A DNA stretch of 64,000 bases from Ornithinibacillus xuwenensis (GTDB taxonomy: Bacteria > Bacillota > Bacilli > Bacillales > Amphibacillaceae), in the NCBI RefSeq assembly GCF_039614845.1, contig NZ_JBDIML010000003.1, positions 434,001-498,000 of the forward strand. The letters are read 5' to 3'. The notes under the pieces are model-generated. The model ran no database searches. It was not told the DNA's origin and saw nothing but the letters and a program-made list of their open reading frames with translations. The stretch's first letter is position 1. Every line of letters starts with the position of its first letter. A program made the position numbers and the translations under genes. Positions 51,166 through 59,810 of this stretch are shown here, piece by piece.

Positions 51166-51948
51166 TTAATTCGTATTATCTTGCCTAAAAAATGAAGGAA
51201 ACACTTTAAAATTTTTACCGGAATCATAAAATGGAGAGAGGACTATTTCCATATCGGTCATTAAGTAGGGAAATTTTCTCATCATTTTAATATAATTATC
51301 GGAGGATAGTTCTTTAGCATTATAAGAAGAAACAGAGAAAGTATTTTGATAATGAATGTTTAATTGATTTGCCTTCAACATTTTAGTCAACTTAGCTAAG
51401 GTTCCACTTTGTTCATCCAAGCTCCAAAAATGAAAGTTTGTAATCTTTAGTTTGTATTTTTTAATCATGGAATCAACTTGTTCAAGCTGCAGATCAACGT
51501 CTCTATCTTTATTAATGAAGTATATATTCTTTATTTCAATTGATAGTTTATTTAAATATTTCGTGACTACCGCCTTGGTATGATCACTTTCTATTAAAAA
51601 GCATAAACTATCATTTTTCACACCAGACAGCAAAAATAAAATTAGATTCGAAATATATGCTTCAGTACTCTCATAGAGATAAAGTGTTTTCCCTTTACTC
51701 AACTTGTTAAAATACTCCGATATCGAAATTTTATCACGTTGCAGATCCTTTAATAGACTTTCCTCGAAGAACAGCCTTGGGTCAAAATCTAGTACCTTAG
51801 CTATATTTATCGCTACTTCAATTCCTGGGTTTCGCTTTCCATTCTCAAGCTGGGAATAATAGCTTCTATCAATAAATGCTTCATTGGAAACCTGCTCCTG
51901 AGTCATGTTTTGAGATTTCCTTATCGTTATTAACCACTCTCTCTTCAT
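51166..51948 (-). CDS. XRE-family regulator with C-terminal MEDS-like domain
   Basis: 260 residues. An XRE helix-turn-helix at 1-65 ('LITIRKSQNMTQEQVSNEAFIDRSYYSQLENGKRNPGIEVAINIAKVL') is followed by a MEDS-like domain at about 85-250, containing 'KTLYLYESTEAYISNLILFLLSGVKNDSLCFLIES' and ending 'YLMTDMEIVLSPFYDSG'. The same tail motif occurs in the neighbouring MEDS-only protein, suggesting a related ligand or partner interface. It is first in a two-gene operon. In DcmR the MEDS domain senses small molecules and controls dehalogenation genes; the target here is unknown. Confidence 0.82.
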   Translation of the reverse strand: MKREWLITIRKSQNMTQEQVSNEAFIDRSYYSQLENGKRNPGIEVAINIAKVLDFDPRLFFEESLLKDLQRDKISISEYFNKLSKGKTLYLYESTEAYISNLILFLLSGVKNDSLCFLIESDHTKAVVTKYLNKLSIEIKNIYFINKDRDVDLQLEQVDSMIKKYKLKITNFHFWSLDEQSGTLAKLTKMLKANQLNIHYQNTFSVSSYNAKELSSDNYIKMMRKFPYLMTDMEIVLSPFYDSGKNFKVFPSFFRQDNTN

Positions 51949-52320
51949 ATATATCCTCCAATCCCCTTACCTAAATCTAGTTAACCTATTAAATTAGATT
52001 AGATTTAAGGATACAAAGCTATTGAAACATAGAGTATGTAAACACTTCCATGGTAATTATTTCATCCGATTCGTTGAACTAACTTTTTAAGTGTAACAAA
52101 ATTCAGGCATCTATAGTGTGTCTATTTGTCACGGTTATCTTTTCAAGTCTATCATCAAAATGTGGCTAATTGAAACTTTATTCGCTCATATAGAGGGTAT
52201 AAAATGAATAATAGGTATTTTGCACGATAGTAAAGATAAAGGAAATGGTAATTCAGCATCGAGAGATTCTTTCATGACTGAGCATTTGTTTTGTCGGACT
52301 TTTGGGGTGAAGTAAGAGCA
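51949..52320. other. Gene-free stretch with a candidate sigma-B-like promoter
   Basis: AT-rich region between the divergent XRE operon and the 52321 gene. At 52176-52200 CTTTAT and GGGTAT are separated by 13 bases, close to a sigma-B promoter (two of six -35 bases differ) and about 120 bases before the next start codon. Nothing else is visible. Confidence 0.4.
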
Positions 52321-52650
52321 ATGGTAGAATGTAATAATGACCATCATGTATATGAGGAATTTATTTGGGAAGCATATAGCACATTAAATCTATTAAAGAG
52401 CTGGCGAGAAGATGGGCCAATAGACTCACACGATTTAAAAAACATCCAAATACACTTTAAAAGCATGAAACAATTCAATGGTAGTAAATATCCAGACACG
52501 ACAAAAATAGTTGAGAGCTTAAGACAAACACAAAGCTTACTACAATATACATATCAACAAACACTTGTTGACGAAGCAATCACCCAAACAGAAAAGGATA
52601 TTTATAACTTGATAATTAAAAATGACAGAAAAATACTGCAAGGTTGCTAG
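52321..52650 (+). CDS. Hypothetical helical protein
   Basis: 109 residues from ATG 52321 (GGGGTGA ten bases upstream); a longer TTG-started frame from 52291 is less supported. Predicted mostly helical, hydrophilic, cytosolic ('VYEEFIWEAYSTLNLLKSWREDGPI', 'VESLRQTQSLLQYTYQQTL'). No family recognised. It has its own terminator. Confidence 0.65.
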   Translation: MVECNNDHHVYEEFIWEAYSTLNLLKSWREDGPIDSHDLKNIQIHFKSMKQFNGSKYPDTTKIVESLRQTQSLLQYTYQQTLVDEAITQTEKDIYNLIIKNDRKILQGC

Positions 52651-52679
52651 CTTTTTTGGTAATAACCATTGAATAGTGA

Positions 52680-52716
52680 AAGCCGCTTCAAGAGAAAAAT
52701 TCTCGAGCGGCTTTTT
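52680..52716 (+). terminator. Terminator after the 52321 gene
   Basis: AAGCCGCT and AGCGGCTT arms enclose an AGAGAA/TTCTC inner stem and are followed by a T5 tail; convergent with the GyrI-like operon. Confidence 0.75.
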
Positions 52717-52762
52717 GGAATTGATATAAATCGAATGAATTTATCCAAGAGACAGGACGTGT

Positions 52763-53407
52763 TTATCCCTCTTTAACTGGATACAATATGTCAAAATCAA
52801 AAGCTTGAATTTGGTCAGCTGGAACTTCAAACGTATTAAATTTATCTAATCGATTTGGTTCAAGCGAGAAGGCATTTGGCCCATCATCAAGTTGATAGCC
52901 TTCTTCATTCATCCATTGACTTAAATAATTGTAACGAAGGTCCATTTGTTCTCTACTAAAGCAACGGCATTCGATTTTAGCGTACTTCCTTTCTGGGATG
53001 GTTACAAGTTGAAACTCAGCAGGAATAGTTGTAATCGTATTTACTTTGACGCCCACCCAAAGTTCTATAGAACCGTCAGGCTGTACCATATCTGCTTGAT
53101 TATAAAAGACTATCCCCTCATTCTCTTCTACTAAAATAGATCGATCAGGAGCAATAACATCCTGTAATCTCCTCCAGCCTTTTCGAACCTCTTTGCCCGC
53201 TTCAAAGTTCTTCATTTTCCCTTTCACTTTTGTTGCCAGCATTTGGAATGAATCCACCTTAACAAGAGTTGCTTCCAATTTCTGTTCACCTCCCTGCTCT
53301 TTTTGCTCTCCTAAAATTACCTTCAAAGATTGCGGAATCGGTTGCGGCTTATAATCCTCAATTGGAAGGGGTTTTGCATTCAATTTTGATACTTCTTTTT
53401 CATTCAT
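52763..53407 (-). CDS. Free-standing GyrI-like effector-binding protein (third of operon)
   Basis: 214 residues. Residues about 45-214 are a GyrI/Rob-type effector-binding domain with 'QMLATKVKGKMKNFEAGKEVRKGWRRL', 'VTIPERKYAKIECR' and a C-terminal 'FDILYPVKEG'. Residues 16-33 ('IEDYKPQPIPQSLKVILG') match a leader motif also found in the first small protein of the operon. These domains bind hydrophobic or amphipathic ligands in AraC and MerR regulators; alone they act as ligand sinks or inhibitors. It is last in the four-gene operon. Confidence 0.8.
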   Translation of the reverse strand: MNEKEVSKLNAKPLPIEDYKPQPIPQSLKVILGEQKEQGGEQKLEATLVKVDSFQMLATKVKGKMKNFEAGKEVRKGWRRLQDVIAPDRSILVEENEGIVFYNQADMVQPDGSIELWVGVKVNTITTIPAEFQLVTIPERKYAKIECRCFSREQMDLRYNYLSQWMNEEGYQLDDGPNAFSLEPNRLDKFNTFEVPADQIQAFDFDILYPVKEG

Positions 53408-53450
53408 AGACGTTTCTCCTTTACTTCTATTTTTTGATGGATAAATTTCT

Positions 53451-53927
53451 TCATATTACAGCGTCACACAGTTCAACACGGAGTTCTTCAGAGGAGATTT
53501 CTTCCATTTGATAAAACTCCAAACTCCAATTGTTCGTTGCGCGTGTTAAACCATGTTCTGCAATCCATTGATGCAGGATTTGATAACTGTTCCCAATATC
53601 ATATTTAGGTCCATTGTGCATGAAGGAAGCGTACTTATGGGAAGGAATTGTTAAGGCAACCATTCCATCTGGTATGTCATTAAACCTAGATACAGGAACA
53701 CCAATCCAATAACCATCCTCCTCAGCAGCTTGCGTTTCAACCTTAAACGCTCCTATTTGTCTCGTATCTACTAGATAACGAATCTCATTGACTCTTTCTT
53801 CAAGTTCTTTTGCCGCCTTTGGTATTTCTTTTTGATACGCATCTCCCTCACAAAGGACACGAAACCCTACCAATTTAATCTCGCCGAATTCCTTTAGAAC
53901 GTTTTCTGTACGAATATGATTTGGCAT
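53451..53927 (-). CDS. Free-standing GyrI-like effector-binding protein (second of operon)
   Basis: 158 residues, entirely a GyrI-like domain: 'GEIKLVGFRVLCEGDAYQKEIPKAAKELEERVNEI', 'PDGMVALTIPSHKYASFMHNGP', 'IGNSYQILHQWIAEHGL' and final 'ELRVELCDAVI'. It lacks the leader motif of its two neighbours. It is closest in sequence to the first small protein, so a tandem duplication is likely. 26 bp separate it from the upstream gene. Confidence 0.82.
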   Translation of the reverse strand: MPNHIRTENVLKEFGEIKLVGFRVLCEGDAYQKEIPKAAKELEERVNEIRYLVDTRQIGAFKVETQAAEEDGYWIGVPVSRFNDIPDGMVALTIPSHKYASFMHNGPKYDIGNSYQILHQWIAEHGLTRATNNWSLEFYQMEEISSEELRVELCDAVI

Positions 53928-53953
53928 AGAATACCACCTTTCAGCTTTTCCTT

Positions 53954-54529
53954 TTAATAGATAGAGTCATACAATTCAACATGAAGATCTGTTGGATTAA
54001 TTTCGTTTGCTTGATATAATTCTAGCTTCCAGCTATAGGAAGCACGTTTTAAGTCTTTTATAACCATCCAATTATGTATTACTTCATAGCTTTTTCCGAT
54101 TAACGTATTAGGACCTTTATGCATCATCGTTACATACTTTTGTGGAGGAACGGTTAAGGTAACCATATCTTCTGGTACTTGCTGAAAACTAGATACTTGT
54201 ACACATACCCAGTAACCATCCTTCTCAGGCACTGTATCCTCCACTATATACGCTCCAACCTGCCTACCCGAATTCATGACATGCTTTATTTCTTTTACTC
54301 TCTCTTGAAGGATGCATGCAGCTTTATGGATTTCTTCTTGATAGTCCTTGTTGCCACACAGCACACGAAATCCAATTAGCTTTACTTCTCCAAGCTCTTT
54401 TATGACAACATTACTCCTATTTATATCCTGACTATTTGCTTTCCCCATGATGACTCGTAAAGAATGTGGGGTCTGCTTTGGCCGAAAATCTTCTGGTATA
54501 ATTTCTTTTTTATCACTTGCTATATTCAT
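53954..54529 (-). CDS. Free-standing GyrI-like effector-binding protein (first of operon)
   Basis: 191 residues. Residues 12-29 hold a leader motif ('IPEDFRPKQTPHSLRVIMG') shared with the third small protein; residues about 40-191 are a GyrI-like domain ('GEVKLIGFRVLCGNKDYQEEIHKAACILQERVKEI', 'VTLTVPPQKYVTMMHKGP', 'IGKSYEVIHNWMVIKDL', 'LHVELYDSIY'). Its ATG directly follows the AraC stop codon and its Shine-Dalgarno lies within the last AraC codons, so the two are translationally coupled. Confidence 0.82.
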   Translation of the reverse strand: MNIASDKKEIIPEDFRPKQTPHSLRVIMGKANSQDINRSNVVIKELGEVKLIGFRVLCGNKDYQEEIHKAACILQERVKEIKHVMNSGRQVGAYIVEDTVPEKDGYWVCVQVSSFQQVPEDMVTLTVPPQKYVTMMHKGPNTLIGKSYEVIHNWMVIKDLKRASYSWKLELYQANEINPTDLHVELYDSIY

Positions 54530-55882
54530 TCACATACTCCTTTCCATAATTGGTATGTAACATTTAACCGTAATGTCATTGGTAATGGTTGAAGGATAGT
54601 ACATCGCGAACCACTGTCTTGTACTATCTAATACATACTTATTCTCCGCCACAATCCAGCGATGAATAATCTCCAAGACACCTGTAAGTGTTCCATATGC
54701 TTTCGTTTCCATGACAGCGAATAGTCCTCCACCAAGAATTTTCTGCTGAATATTCGAATCAGTTGACCTTTCGTTTTGTTTGGAAAAGGAGATTCCGTAT
54801 TCACTCCAATGGGCTACTTCCTTCTCATTACCAAAGTCATACGAGACATATAGATTATTATTAGAATGGTCAATGAAATGACTTTCCGTTTGTAACCACT
54901 TCGACAACGTTATGTCTGCTTTTTCTTGTGAATCGGCTCCATAACAACGACTATAAGCAACCCAAAACGGTTCCACTTCCTCCACTTTCATTACCTCTGG
55001 ATTTGCCTTCCGCTCTATTGGTAAATATAATTTCATTCGAACGAGCTTATCATGATACGTAATATACTCTTCTAAATAAGTATGAGACCCTTCAATAAAT
55101 GAGCTTTTTGGTAGCCATTCAGACAAGAGGGTATTCCATAGACCGATAATTTTTTGCTCCTTATCTACCTGGGTTGCACCAACGGCATAAAGGCCAGCAG
55201 CTATTTCTTTCACTTCCATATTTTTTATAGATAGATTATTGACCTCATCGACATGTACGAGTATTTCATAGCGGAAATGATCTCTATTATGCTCGAAGCT
55301 TCTCTGGTTATCAGCTTCCACATTACGTCCAAAAAACCTTATGTTCTTCGTGTTAATTTTATTGCGATGTAATAATGCTTGTGCTGACGTGAATGCCTCC
55401 ATCTCGATACCTTCTGCTGAGCCTGATTTATGTATATAGCTAAGCACCATCATGTTCTTCAGTTGAATGACCTTGACATCAGGGTATCGCTCAAATAACT
55501 CACGACTTTCTAAATAATTTACTTTTTCATATAGATTAATCCGTTCATAGAAATAATGAACATCAGATTCTTTATATACCTTTGGACTAACCCCAACAAT
55601 CTTTTTAAATGACTTTGAGAAGGAAGCCTGTGATTCAAATCCACTTGAAAGTGCGATATCCAACACTGTAAGATTCGAATTTTTCAAATGCTCTGCTGCT
55701 ATGCTAATTCGTCTCTTACGTAAGTAATCCTTGATGGGGTGCCCTGTTAAGGAATAAAACATTCGATATAAATGAGGAACAGACAAAGCAGCTTCTCTGG
55801 CAATTCCCTCTAGCTCTATGTCCTCTTGCAGATTATCCTCTATAAAATCGATTGCACGCTGAACATAATCCAAGTAATTCAT
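54530..55882 (-). CDS. AraC-family regulator with two GyrI-like effector domains
   Basis: 450 residues. An AraC double helix-turn-helix at the N-terminus (about 1-105: 'LQEDIELEGIAREAALSVPHLYRMFYSLTGHPIKDYLRKRRI...SGFESQASFSKSFKKIVGVSPKVYKE') is followed by two tandem GyrI-like ligand domains (about 120-285 and 290-450). N-terminal HTH with C-terminal ligand domains is the Rob/SoxS-relative order. It leads a four-gene operon with three free-standing GyrI-like proteins, an uncommon arrangement suggesting one ligand-sensing system. Confidence 0.88.
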   Translation of the reverse strand: MNYLDYVQRAIDFIEDNLQEDIELEGIAREAALSVPHLYRMFYSLTGHPIKDYLRKRRISIAAEHLKNSNLTVLDIALSSGFESQASFSKSFKKIVGVSPKVYKESDVHYFYERINLYEKVNYLESRELFERYPDVKVIQLKNMMVLSYIHKSGSAEGIEMEAFTSAQALLHRNKINTKNIRFFGRNVEADNQRSFEHNRDHFRYEILVHVDEVNNLSIKNMEVKEIAAGLYAVGATQVDKEQKIIGLWNTLLSEWLPKSSFIEGSHTYLEEYITYHDKLVRMKLYLPIERKANPEVMKVEEVEPFWVAYSRCYGADSQEKADITLSKWLQTESHFIDHSNNNLYVSYDFGNEKEVAHWSEYGISFSKQNERSTDSNIQQKILGGGLFAVMETKAYGTLTGVLEIIHRWIVAENKYVLDSTRQWFAMYYPSTITNDITVKCYIPIMERSM

Positions 55883-56072
55883 CCTTCACCACCTATCTAG
55901 TTCCTAATCCCAGCTAGTATCGTTAACAATCTCTCTTAAAGTAATTATATCAAAGTTTGAAAATTTTCTTTTGTCCGTTTTTATCAAATTTCTAGTTCAT
56001 GGTATGCTTTCACAGTATTATCATAAAAATCCTTTCTTTAAGACATGTTGAACATTAGACTTAGTAGCAATA

Positions 56073-56109
56073 AAAAACAGGAGAAATCGTTGTATCACGA
56101 TAACTCCTA
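56073..56109 (-). terminator. Terminator after the membrane-anchored 56167 gene
   Basis: On the minus strand AGGAG..ATCGT pairs with ACGAT..CTCCT around a short loop with a two-base internal mismatch and a T6 tail. Confidence 0.65.
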
Positions 56110-56166
56110 TTAAAACTTATTATTCGACTATTACGTTTTTCCCTATACTAAAACTATGTAGCTCTT

Positions 56167-57048
56167 CTAATAAACTTCCCTTTCAAATACCTTTCCATCC
56201 TGATAGACAACTCTAGCTACTAACCGCATATCCTCGTATTGCTTTTGCTGCACTAGCTTAAACGAATTAGTCCCGCTATCAAACGTCAGCATCTGTTCCT
56301 CCAAAAGTGTTTCATTTTCATACTTTAGAAGATACACTTCCTCTATTTCATTAGATGGATTCTCTTCATTATGATTGACCAATAGGAAATTGTAATTATC
56401 TTCGTATAGATGTGTTTCTGATTGAATAATACCGTATTGCTCAGACCCAAAGTCTCCAAGATGTTCTGACTGAACTTCTCCACTTTTAACTAGGTCATTA
56501 GATGATACAGAAACATAATACATTAATTCGTTATCCTGATAATTTTCTTCGAGTATTTCTTTTATTCCTTGATCATATTTAGCGTCCTCATCCTGCGTTG
56601 TTACGGTATGATGCCATTCAGGTTTCAACGGGACCTCTATTGAAACATTTGCTTGAAAAAAGCCTTGCTCAACCTCCTTAACAGGTATGGAGGTGTAATC
56701 CTCTTGACTGTCAAGTTTATAATGAAATAGAATCTCCGAATTCTTTTGAAGCTCCTTCACTTGCCATTCAAATGAAAATTGCCTATCATTTTCTTTCGCT
56801 GAAATGATATCCAAAGTGATTGGAGTAATCCAGCTTTGCTGTTCCTTCATATCCTCAAGCATTCCCTGTATGTGAACTGATTGACCATCGACATTACTAA
56901 TCAAATTGTGTTGCATGTCAATTACTTGATTTACTTGTGCTTCCATTTTGGTTGTCCTTGATAGTAAAACAACATTCAGAATCAAACTAACGACAAGAAC
57001 TCCAATTACAACAACACGATATCCTTTCGTATTTTTATCATTTGCCAT
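56167..57048 (-). CDS. Membrane-anchored protein with beta-rich ectodomain
   Basis: 293 residues with one N-terminal membrane helix ('VVVIGVLVVSLILNVVLLS'), a short coiled-coil-like stretch ('MEAQVNQVIDMQHNLISNVDGQSVHIQGMLEDM'), and an extracytoplasmic beta-rich domain from about residue 70 ('PITLDIISAKENDRQFSFEWQVKELQKNSEILFHYKLD'). No family recognised. It follows the sugar-binding lipoprotein gene but a terminator separates them. Confidence 0.72.
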   Translation of the reverse strand: MANDKNTKGYRVVVIGVLVVSLILNVVLLSRTTKMEAQVNQVIDMQHNLISNVDGQSVHIQGMLEDMKEQQSWITPITLDIISAKENDRQFSFEWQVKELQKNSEILFHYKLDSQEDYTSIPVKEVEQGFFQANVSIEVPLKPEWHHTVTTQDEDAKYDQGIKEILEENYQDNELMYYVSVSSNDLVKSGEVQSEHLGDFGSEQYGIIQSETHLYEDNYNFLLVNHNEENPSNEIEEVYLLKYENETLLEEQMLTFDSGTNSFKLVQQKQYEDMRLVARVVYQDGKVFEREVY

Positions 57049-57066
57049 CTTTCTCCCCCTAAAAAA

Positions 57067-57101
57067 AGTCAGTACAGGTGTAATACTACATTGTACTGAC
57101 T
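57067..57101 (-). terminator. Terminator at the end of the sugar-sensing operon
   Basis: On the minus strand a perfect 10-bp stem (57092-57101 with 57067-57076) is followed by seven T residues, 56 bp after the sugar-binding lipoprotein gene. Confidence 0.8.
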
Positions 57102-57157
57102 AGATACTATATTTATCCTAAGCTTAGCTTATAATAGTGCTCTGTTCAAGAGTGGCT

Positions 57158-58237
57158 TTATGGATGATAAACTTCCTCTCTGGAATGAAAGCCATCTTCA
57201 ATGATTGTCTCATCGATATTGTTTTGATTAACGATGATTGGCGAGAGAAGAACAGATGGGACTTCAATTTTTCCGTTATTAATAACTCGGTCGGCTTCCA
57301 CATCTTCTCCACTAGCGAGCTGAACAGCACGCTCTGCCGCTTCTTTAGCAAGCGCACGAATGGGCTTATAAATCGTCAATGTCTGAGTACCCTCCACGAT
57401 TCGCTGAGCTGCGGCTAAATCTGCATCTTGTCCAGCAACTGGAATCTTGCCTTCTAGTCCTTTTTCCTTTAGCGCACGAATGACACCACCAGCCGTTGCA
57501 TCATTAGCAGCAATCACTGCATCAATTTGATTATTATTGGCTTCTAGTGCGGCAAGCATATTTTTATAGGCATTATCTGGATTCCAATCCTCTGTCCATT
57601 GATCATAAACGACTGTTATATCCCCACGATCAATATATGGTTGAAGAATATTAAACACACCTTTTTTGACTAGGATAGCGTTATTATCTGTTATTGCTCC
57701 ACCAATGTATACATATTTCCCTTTTGGAACTAGATTTGTCATTGCCTCCGCTTGAAGCTGTCCAACCATCTCATTGTCAAAGGAAACATATAAATCAATA
57801 TTGGCGTTTTTAATGATCCGATCATAGGATAATACCTTAATTCCAGCTAGATGTGCTTTTTCCACAATCGCTGCAGCTGTTTCGGTATAATAGGGTACGA
57901 CAACTAATAAATCGACGCCATTACTGATTAATGTTTCTACCTGTGAAATCTGGAGGGCAGCATCCTCGTTGGCAACCATAATTTCCACTTCCGCTCCCAA
58001 CGCTTCTAGCTCCTCCCGGAATAATTCCTTATCCTTCGCCCAACGTTCCTCCTCTAACGTATCCATGGAAAAACCAATTTTTATTGTATCATCGGAGGTA
58101 GGCTCCTTTTCACTGGACACTTCTTCTTCTAATTGATTAGGAGATTTTACAGACGTATTTTCGTCTTCGCAGCCAATTAATAATAAAAATAGTGCCGTAA
58201 CAACTATTCCAGTAAGTAACCCAAGACTTCTATTCAA
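57158..58237 (-). CDS. Sugar ABC transporter substrate-binding lipoprotein (XylF-like)
   Basis: About 359 residues from TTG 58237, which follows AAAGGAG; a longer frame reaching into the response-regulator gene is unlikely. Signal peptide ends in lipobox LIGC. The mature part is a Peripla_BP_4 xylose/ribose-type binding protein: 'IKIGFSMDTLEEERWAKDKELFREELEALGAEV', 'DLLVVVPYYTETAAAIVEKAHLAGIKVLSYDRI', 'DAVIAANDATAGGVIRALKEKGLEGKIPVAGQDAD'. It is last in the operon with the two-component genes. Sugar specificity (xylose-like) is inferred. Confidence 0.88.
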   Translation of the reverse strand: MNRSLGLLTGIVVTALFLLLIGCEDENTSVKSPNQLEEEVSSEKEPTSDDTIKIGFSMDTLEEERWAKDKELFREELEALGAEVEIMVANEDAALQISQVETLISNGVDLLVVVPYYTETAAAIVEKAHLAGIKVLSYDRIIKNANIDLYVSFDNEMVGQLQAEAMTNLVPKGKYVYIGGAITDNNAILVKKGVFNILQPYIDRGDITVVYDQWTEDWNPDNAYKNMLAALEANNNQIDAVIAANDATAGGVIRALKEKGLEGKIPVAGQDADLAAAQRIVEGTQTLTIYKPIRALAKEAAERAVQLASGEDVEADRVINNGKIEVPSVLLSPIIVNQNNIDETIIEDGFHSREEVYHP

Positions 58238-58259
58238 TGCGTGCGCTCCTTTCTCCAAA

Positions 58260-59810
58260 TCACCCGTCACTAACCCTTTTTCCATGAATGGTATTTTGAT
58301 ATTCCCTTGGTGAGACATGGACTATTTTCTTAAACACTTTACTGAAATAATTCGGTTCATGATACCCAACCTCAATCGCAATCTCTTTAATGCTACGATT
58401 AGGATCATTCATCAAATTCTTAGCCTTTTCAATTCGACATTCAGTAAGGAAATCAATATAATTGATTCCTAGCTTTTCCTTAAACATCTTGCTGATGTAT
58501 ATCGGGCTCAGCCCCATCTTTGTCCCTAATGTATCCAATGATATCTCTTCATGGGAGTGCGCCATAATATATTGTTTAATTTGCTCCATATTATCTGCTT
58601 CGAGTCGTTTATAATAATTAATGTATAATTCCTTCATCTGGTCTAGTAATTGACCGGTTTCAGCTCGAAGCTGTCGGTAATCAGGCGTTTGAAAGGAATA
58701 GAGTGGTGTGTTGGTTTCCATACCAATAGCACCTAATATGCTTGAAACTACCCAAAGCACTTCCAATACCCTTTGCTGTGCTTGCATCGCATTTGTCCCT
58801 TTATTCTCAAGCATTTGAATAACGCTCATCACTTCGGTACGCACCTTGTCCCAGTGCCCAAGTCGAATATGGTCACGGATTTCTTTTTTCAATTCCTTTA
58901 GCTTCTGCTCATTGGATGCTTCTTCGACGAACTTTACTTCCGAGTGAAATTGGTATAACGCCAGCGAAGCTTTTTCCATTGTTGCTATTAATGCTTCATG
59001 ATAAGATTTCTTAACCTCGGCTAATGTGGGATAGACATTACCTATTCCAATATACCATCCGGCTTGATCATAGAGCTTTTTTACAGATAAAACCTCACGA
59101 GCTAGCTTTACCGCTTGTGACCTAAACGATGCTTCACCATTTCGAAATACCACAACTGGTAGTTGATTTTCATATAGTGCACCAACTAAACTAAAGCCTA
59201 TTCGTCGCACCTTTTCTTTAACCGTAGAATAAAGATGCTCAGCGCCAGCAGGCATCCGGATATTCATGACAAACACTTCATTGTTCGTGTTAATATCTAA
59301 AATTTCTACTAGCATATCAAAATGAACCTCGTGAACATGCTCAAATAAAAGCTGTGTGACAACATCGGTTTCAATTACAGCCATTGTCTGCTGAAACACA
59401 ATCTGCTGTCGTTCATTAGTCACCCGGGATTTTTGTTCCATTACAATTTCCTTCAGTACTTTCCCAACCGTTTCCACAATGTCATTTGCCTTGCTGGGCT
59501 TTAGCAAATAATCAGTAGCCCCCAGCTTAATTGCTTGACGCATATAATCGAATGTATCATACGCTGTAACCATTACAAATTTCGTAGTCGGACTAATTGC
59601 AATGATTTGTTCAAGCGCATCCAAGCCGTTCATGCCAGGCATTTTTATATCCATTAAAATCAACTCTGGCTTTAATTGCTCCGCCATTTCGATAGCCATT
59701 CTTCCATTCCTTGCCTCTTGGATATCTAGACTCGGAAATGATTTATGCAAAATAGCCTTCATTCCGTCTCGCTCAATCTGTTCATCATCCACGATTAGGA
59801 GCTGTATCAT
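58260..59810 (-). CDS. AraC-type response regulator (YesN-like)
   Basis: 516 residues: receiver domain at 1-120 with phosphoacceptor D54 in 'ILMDIKMPGMNG', a central region of about 280 residues, and an AraC HTH at about 410-510 ('EEISLDTLGTKMGLSPIYISKMFKEKLGINYIDFLTECRIEKAKNLM...IGYHEPNYFSKVFKKIVHVSPREY'-like). It is the cognate regulator of the upstream kinase; the kinase and regulator genes overlap by 26 bases. It should activate the sugar operon. Confidence 0.93.
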   Translation of the reverse strand: MIQLLIVDDEQIERDGMKAILHKSFPSLDIQEARNGRMAIEMAEQLKPELILMDIKMPGMNGLDALEQIIAISPTTKFVMVTAYDTFDYMRQAIKLGATDYLLKPSKANDIVETVGKVLKEIVMEQKSRVTNERQQIVFQQTMAVIETDVVTQLLFEHVHEVHFDMLVEILDINTNNEVFVMNIRMPAGAEHLYSTVKEKVRRIGFSLVGALYENQLPVVVFRNGEASFRSQAVKLAREVLSVKKLYDQAGWYIGIGNVYPTLAEVKKSYHEALIATMEKASLALYQFHSEVKFVEEASNEQKLKELKKEIRDHIRLGHWDKVRTEVMSVIQMLENKGTNAMQAQQRVLEVLWVVSSILGAIGMETNTPLYSFQTPDYRQLRAETGQLLDQMKELYINYYKRLEADNMEQIKQYIMAHSHEEISLDTLGTKMGLSPIYISKMFKEKLGINYIDFLTECRIEKAKNLMNDPNRSIKEIAIEVGYHEPNYFSKVFKKIVHVSPREYQNTIHGKRVSDG

